This document shows, piece after piece, positions 60,081-64,000 of a stretch of DNA of 64,000 bases. The translations under genes and the position numbers were made by a program. The number at the start of each line of letters is the position of its first letter. Positions within the stretch are counted from its first letter, which is position 1. The DNA is from Streptomyces sp. NBC_00775. Lineage in GTDB: Bacteria; Actinomycetota; Actinomycetes; Streptomycetales; Streptomycetaceae. The stretch lies in contig NZ_CP108938.1 of assembly GCF_036347135.1 (NCBI RefSeq), positions 9,796,001 through 9,860,000 on the forward strand. The letters run 5' to 3'. The notes below the pieces were generated by a model, which was not told the origin of the DNA, ran no database searches, and saw only the letters and a program-made list of their open reading frames with translations.

Positions 60081-60265
60081 CGCGCACTCCTTTGTGGCAT
60101 CGAGGGACGGTGGTGGGGCTGCTTGCGGAACGGTGTCGGACACAAGTACCGCATGCCGGCGGGCAGGGTCGAGCAGGATGCCGGAGACCGGCGGACCGGT
60201 CGCCGGCATGGCGGTGGTGCGGCGGCCCGGCCGTCAGCAGGCCCGCCGCCAGGTACGGCTTCTGC

Positions 60266-61177
60266 TCACGTGCCGAGGTGCTTGCGCAGCCACTGCCCCA
60301 TCTGCTGGATCGCCTGGTCCACCTCGGGTACGCGCCCGGCGCCCAGGACGAACGAGTGCTGCCCTTCGGGCATCGGGTGGACCTCGGAGGTGACCTTGAA
60401 GTCCGCGAGGCGGCGGCCGAGTTCGGCGCCGTCGTCGGCGAGGGTCTCGTACTCGCCGTAGTGGACGGTCGTGGGCGGCAGGCCGGTCAGATCGGCGTTC
60501 GCGATGCTGATCGCAGGGTCGGTGAAGTCCACGGCGGGGTCCTGCAGCCAGGCTCCTCGGAAGAGCTCGAGGGTGTTCCTGCTGAGCATCTTGTCGTTGT
60601 CTTCGTTCTCGTCCACCGACGCGTTCTGGATGGTGAGGTCGGTCCACGGTGAGACGCTGACGATCGCGCCCGGCGTCGCCTCGCCCTTCGCGAGCAGGCG
60701 CAGCGCGAGCAGCACCGCGAGCGTCCCGCCGATCGAGTGGCCCGTGCTGCCGATGTTCCGCGGCTCGTATCCCTGCGAGAGCAGCCAGCGGTAGGCGGTC
60801 TCGGCGTCGTCGAGCTGCGCGGGGTGGGGATGTTCGGGTGCCAGGCGGAAGTCCACGACGAGCGAGCGGGCTCCGGCCGCCTTGGCGATGTGGCCTGCGG
60901 CCTTGCGGTCGGAGTGCATGGAGGCGGTGACGGATCCGCCGAAGTGGAAGTGGAGCAGCGCCTTGTCGGGGTCGGCTCCCTCGGGGATGGCCCACAGGGC
61001 GGGGACACCGTTTGCGTCGACTTCGGCGTAGGTGACGCCTTCCGGCTCGGTCGACGCCTTGTGGTTGGAGTCGACGATGTCGCGGATGACGGCCAGGTCG
61101 AGACCGGGTGTCGACGACTTCGCGCTCACGCTCGCCAGGAACTCCGCGAACTCGTGTGCTTCTGGGCTTACTCCCAT
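60266..61177 (-). CDS. Alpha/beta hydrolase, HSL/acetyl esterase type
   Basis: A 303-residue esterase-like protein with the hormone-sensitive-lipase layout: oxyanion motif region 'ALLHFHFGGSVTASMHSDRK' (HFGG in place of HGGG), nucleophile elbow GHSIGG, acid region 'VHYGEYETLADDG' and His in 'PEGQHSFVLGAG'. AAGGAG before ATG 61177. Substrate unknown. Confidence 0.88.
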   Translation of the reverse strand: MGVSPEAHEFAEFLASVSAKSSTPGLDLAVIRDIVDSNHKASTEPEGVTYAEVDANGVPALWAIPEGADPDKALLHFHFGGSVTASMHSDRKAAGHIAKAAGARSLVVDFRLAPEHPHPAQLDDAETAYRWLLSQGYEPRNIGSTGHSIGGTLAVLLALRLLAKGEATPGAIVSVSPWTDLTIQNASVDENEDNDKMLSRNTLELFRGAWLQDPAVDFTDPAISIANADLTGLPPTTVHYGEYETLADDGAELGRRLADFKVTSEVHPMPEGQHSFVLGAGRVPEVDQAIQQMGQWLRKHLGT

Positions 61178-61690
61178 GGTCGTACTCCTTCTCGGATGTG
61201 TGCGGTGCGATGGTTTTCCCGCCGAAGCCGGGGCGATGTGGTGGTCATGACGCTATCGGCTGAGTATATGAAAGTAAACTTAGATGCGGTCGGAGTCGCC
61301 CCATGGATGCGCGGAGGCCCCTTATGGGGCATCGGGCATGGACTCTTCAGAGCGGCTGTCGGTCCGGTCGCAACTTGTGGACCGGACCGTTCGGGGGCGG
61401 CGAGTGCGTGCAACGCGCCCGTGGGCGGTGTCCGCGTCGGCAATCCGGGGATTCTGTCGCCGCGTGCGGGCTTGGCTTCGGCGCAGTCGCGTGGCGGTGG
61501 GGGCGGGCGCGACGGCCCGGTGGCAGTGCGCCCTGCCCGCATCGCGCGGGTTCGCCTACCTCGGCCGGCGGCGCCGGCAGGCCTGCCGGAATCGAGCAGA
61601 TGGTCAAACCGGCGAGATCGGCGACGATCCGGCTGCCGGACTGTCTTCCGTGCCGTCATCGCGAACCAGACATCAGCGACTGTGCGAGTG
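61178..61690. other. Gene-free gap, 513 bp
   Basis: An A/T-richer patch (GTATATGAAAGTAAACTTAG, about 61264-61283) may hold the promoter of the minus-strand esterase gene. Between 61290 and 61690 several overlapping frames stay open on both strands because of GC content, but none has an RBS, typical codon bias or recognisable family. No repeat or tRNA was seen. Confidence 0.5.
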
Positions 61691-62530
61691 CTACTCGTCG
61701 AGGAACTGAAGGGCGTGCTTCAGGAACCGCTCGGGATACTGGAACTGCGCTCCATGCCCGGCATCGGGGTAGATCAGCAGCTGAGCGTTCGGGATGTTCT
61801 GGGCGAGGTGCCAGGAATTGATCGAGGCGATCATCACGTCGTTCTCGCCGTTGAGGACCAGCGTCGGCTGGGTGATCGCGTTCAGGAAGGCATAGGGATT
61901 CTCGCCCGGCAGCGGTTCCGCATAGGCGATCACCGCTTCGAACTGCGCCTGCGCGACTGCGGGCGAGGCCGGCGTGTCCTGGTCGGCCCGCTGGTGACGC
62001 CGCTCCCAGAAGGCCCGGCCAGCTTCGACCGCGGCTTCCGAGCGGCCGAAGAACAGGAAGAGGAAGTCCTCCAGCGTGGGGACCGGGTTCAGCGCGTAGT
62101 CAGGCACCTTGGGGTCACTCGTCGGGTCCCCTCCTCGGAGGCCGGTACCGAGCAGGAGGAGCTTGCGCACCAGCTGGGGGTGGCGCAGCGTGACCTCCTG
62201 AGCCTGGTAACCGCCGATCGAGAAGCCGAGCAGATCGACCTGCTCCAGCCCCAGCGCCCGGATGACTGCGGCGATGTCGTCGGCCATGTCCTCCATCCGG
62301 TTACGCGGCTTGCCGGATGACGAAGCGATGCCGCGCCCGTTGAACAGGATGACCTCACGGCCTTCGGCCAGGCCGTCGGTGAGCAGCGGGTCCCAGTGGT
62401 CCATCCCCCCGCGGAAATGCTGGACCAGGAAGATCGGGACGCCCGAGGGCTTGCCCCAGCGCCGGTAGGCGAACCGGTCGCCGTCGACCTCGATGTACTG
62501 AGTCGGTGCGGTCACATGTGTGTCACTCAT
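61691..62530 (-). CDS. Alpha/beta hydrolase
   Basis: A 279-residue hydrolase: 'IFLVQHFRGGMDHWDPLLTD' (oxyanion region), elbow GFSIGG, Asp in 'LVLNGENDVMIA', His in 'PDAGHGAQFQ'. Similar to haloperoxidase/esterase-like proteins regulated by neighbouring TetR genes. Start ATG 62530 follows GGAAGG. It diverges from a TetR gene over two palindromes and is probably its target. Confidence 0.88.
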   Translation of the reverse strand: MSDTHVTAPTQYIEVDGDRFAYRRWGKPSGVPIFLVQHFRGGMDHWDPLLTDGLAEGREVILFNGRGIASSSGKPRNRMEDMADDIAAVIRALGLEQVDLLGFSIGGYQAQEVTLRHPQLVRKLLLLGTGLRGGDPTSDPKVPDYALNPVPTLEDFLFLFFGRSEAAVEAGRAFWERRHQRADQDTPASPAVAQAQFEAVIAYAEPLPGENPYAFLNAITQPTLVLNGENDVMIASINSWHLAQNIPNAQLLIYPDAGHGAQFQYPERFLKHALQFLDE

Positions 62531-62597
62531 GGTCTGAGCCTTCCTGGAGGAGGTGAGCAATACGATGACGATCGTAATTTAAAAAGTCAAGCCTTTT

Positions 62598-62641
62598 GAT
62601 GTCGATCGACATCTATGTACGATTTGACAGTCGACCGTCAA
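62598..62641. promoter_or_regulatory. Two palindromic operators between hydrolase and TetR genes
   Basis: GATGTCGATCGACATC (62598-62613) is a perfect 16-bp palindrome; TTGACAGTCGACCGTCAA (62624-62641) is an 18-bp palindrome with one mismatched pair. Both lie in the unusually A/T-rich gap between divergent genes and share a GTCGA(T/C) core. Confidence 0.7.
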
Positions 62642-62662
62642 CCGAGGAAGGGGTGGCTGATC

Positions 62663-63271
62663 GTGCGGGTCACCAAGGCGCAGGCGGAGCGCAATCGTGC
62701 CCATATCGTCGCGACAGCCGCCAGGCTGTTCCGCGAGCGCGGCTACGACGGTGTCGGTGTGGCGGAACTGATGGCAGCCGCCGGGTTCACCCATGGCGGG
62801 TTCTACAAGCACTTCCGCTCCAAGGCCGACCTGATGGCCGAAGCTTCCGCAAGCGGGCTCTCGCAGACCGCGGCACGGACGGAAGGCCTGGACCCCGCCG
62901 AGTTCGTCGAGCGCTACGTCTCGCGGGAGCATCGCGACGGGCGCGGTGACGGCTGCACCGTCGCGGCCCTCAGCGGCGACGCCGCCCGTCAGTCAGTGGA
63001 CATCAAAACAGAGTTCGCGGCAGGGATCGAGAACCTGCTGACGGTCCTCCAGGCCCAAAGTGATGCGCCAGGGGATGCGGACCAGGGCGCAGCCCGCGCC
63101 ATGGTGATCGACATGCTCGCCCATTCGGTCGGCGCGGTCATGTTGTCGCGGGCGTGCCCGGACGGTTCTCCGCTGGCGGACGAAATCCTCGATGTCTGCC
63201 GCAAGGGAATTCTCGCGTCACTGACGCACGGCAACAGCGACCAGTCGGAGGCGCGGGGCCCGGGAGCCTGA
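62663..63271 (+). CDS. TetR/AcrR-family regulator
   Basis: A 202-residue regulator: HTH at about residues 8-54 ('IVATAARLFRERGYDGVGVA', 'AAAGFTHGGFYKHFRSKADL'). GTG 62663 is chosen because an ATG at 62615 would place the palindrome at 62624-62641 inside the gene; GGAAGGGG lies 10-17 bases upstream. It probably represses itself and the divergent hydrolase. The ligand is unknown. Confidence 0.85.
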   Translation: MRVTKAQAERNRAHIVATAARLFRERGYDGVGVAELMAAAGFTHGGFYKHFRSKADLMAEASASGLSQTAARTEGLDPAEFVERYVSREHRDGRGDGCTVAALSGDAARQSVDIKTEFAAGIENLLTVLQAQSDAPGDADQGAARAMVIDMLAHSVGAVMLSRACPDGSPLADEILDVCRKGILASLTHGNSDQSEARGPGA

Positions 63272-63520
63272 CCGCAGCCGACCGATGCGACCCAATCACG
63301 CGATGGTCGGATAGTGACGCAAAGTGGCTGCGGTTCCGAGCCGTTGATGAGGCGGGGAGACGCGGCCGTTCTTCACGCTTCGAGATGTCGAGTAACGAAG
63401 TGCGAGAGAACGGCCGCTTTAGTGAGTGTCCCCGTCGAGGTGTCCAGAGGTGAGGCGTTGGGGTTGCTGTCCCGCTTTCGGCTCGCTACGACTCCCACTA
63501 CGCCCGCGCGGGCGCGCTGG

Positions 63521-63691
63521 TCAGGGCCGGGTGGAGGTGTCGATGGCGGCCGAGCATCGGCCTGGACGCGGCGCAATGCACGCGGCCCTGGAGCAGGGCT
63601 GGATGGTCTTGCCGGGTTGCGCGGCGCGGATCGCGGCGGCGTACCCGCTGGGGCAGGCGCCGAAGGCGACGTCTTCGTCATGCGTGCTCAT
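63521..63691 (-). CDS. Small hypothetical protein
   Basis: A 56-residue frame starting MSTHDEDVAFGACPSGYAAA, preceded by AAGGGGG six bases before ATG 63691. It has four Cys residues (CPSG, PCSRAACI, GRC) and no recognised family. It lies 50 bases downstream of the partial TetR gene on the same strand. The RBS and spacing support it; composition alone does not. Confidence 0.4.
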   Translation of the reverse strand: MSTHDEDVAFGACPSGYAAAIRAAQPGKTIQPCSRAACIAPRPGRCSAAIDTSTRP

Positions 63692-63741
63692 GAGGTGCCC
63701 CCTTTCCCGGGTGTTCGATGGTTGGCTCGTGGAGCGAGTGG

Positions 63742-64000
63742 TCATGCGGCGCGGTGGTGGGGCGCCAGGGTGGCGTGGATCTGGTCGCGGATGTCGGCGA
63801 TGACGGCTTCGTCGCTGCGGTGCAGGTACACGGTGGCGGTGGTGCTGAGGTGGATGATCGCGGTGATCACCCGCGCCAGCGTTGCCGCGTCGGCGGGTCC
63901 GATGTGGTCGTCCTGGGTGAGCAGGCCGGTGACGCCGTCCTCGAGGCGGCCGGCAAGGGCGAGACCCGCATTCCGGTAGGGCTCGACCGGGGTGCCGAAG
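63742..64000 (-). CDS. Partial TetR-family regulator, C-terminal part (runs off right edge)
   Basis: On the minus strand the frame ending at TGA 63742-63744 stays open for 85 codons to the window edge. The product includes 'LAGRLEDGVTGLLTQDDHIG' and 'LARVITAIIHLSTTATVYLH', and ends 'HATLAPHHRAA', resembling the helical ligand-binding C-terminus of TetR/AcrR regulators. The DNA-binding half lies beyond the window. Confidence 0.55.
   Translation of the reverse strand, partial: FGTPVEPYRNAGLALAGRLEDGVTGLLTQDDHIGPADAATLARVITAIIHLSTTATVYLHRSDEAVIADIRDQIHATLAPHHRAA

Noticed and set aside
61284..61821. Open frames of 140-170 codons in the 61.2-61.7 kb gap
   Set aside because: Arg/Pro-rich translations, no RBS, no family resemblance, and overlap with the hydrolase end.
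63314..63979. Plus-strand frame of 221 codons at the right end
   Set aside because: The minus strand reads as a TetR C-terminus there, and the plus frame has atypical composition and no RBS.

Overview
The window is high-GC DNA with GTG starts, ATGA/GTGA stop-start overlaps, SARP-type regulators and rare TTA codons, typical of Streptomyces or a close relative. Most of it (about 7.2-56.6 kb) is one secondary-metabolite cluster for an acylated, glycosylated tetracyclic aromatic polyketide. The gene set matches the polyketomycin/dutomycin type: a minimal type II PKS, a private acetyl-CoA carboxylase, genes able to make a 2,3,6-trideoxy D-sugar (amicetose-like) and a 3-C-methyl 2,6-dideoxy L-sugar (axenose-like), two glycosyltransferases, and an iterative type I PKS with a KASIII-like acyltransferase. 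The product assignment is inference from gene content.

Left flank (1-7.1 kb): the start of a TetR gene and a DJ-1/PfpI protein; a small NTF2-like protein; a cobalamin-riboswitch-controlled cbtB-cbtA cobalt uptake pair with a degenerate histidine phosphatase; a hydrolase-TetR operon divergent, over a clear palindromic operator, from a membrane protein-multicopper oxidase pair.

Cluster layout: metK, an adenosine-kinase-like gene and a sugar C-methyltransferase (7.25-10.66 kb, methyl supply and use); a large AfsR-type regulator (10.7-13.9); DrrA/DrrB exporter and a glycosyltransferase on the minus strand (13.9-16.8); acyltransferase, type I PKS, glycosyltransferase, 4-ketoreductase and 3-dehydratase (17.06-28.1); 2,3-dehydratase, 3-ketoreductase and a two-component flavin monooxygenase on the minus strand (28.2-32.3); KS-alpha, KS-beta, ACP, AccDA, AccB, AccC, RmlA, RmlB (32.5-41.0); a small SARP (41.2-42.0); an O-methyltransferase (42.2-43.2); SDR, FAD monooxygenase, cyclase, O-methyltransferase, SnoaL-like protein (43.5-47.9); a minus-strand operon of FAD monooxygenase, ketoreductase, aromatase/cyclase, acyl-CoA ligase and ABM-type oxygenase (53.2-48.0); FAD monooxygenase, hexose epimerase and a second 4-ketoreductase (53.5-56.6).

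Right flank (56.6-64 kb): acyl-CoA dehydrogenase behind a KstR-like site, a propionyl/acetyl-CoA synthetase, two alpha/beta hydrolases, a TetR regulator with two palindromes in front, and a partial TetR gene running off the end.

The most unusual features: the type I PKS is a fully reducing KS-AT-DH-ER-KR-ACP protein that looks like mycobacterial mycocerosic acid synthase and probably uses methylmalonyl-CoA, so the acyl group should be a methyl-branched aliphatic chain and not a methylsalicylate; the KS-beta carries Glu at the usual Gln position; a FabL-like SDR lacks its catalytic Tyr; both regulators and RmlB carry TTA codons; and three divergent promoter regions carry 11-bp-period heptamer repeats like SARP boxes.
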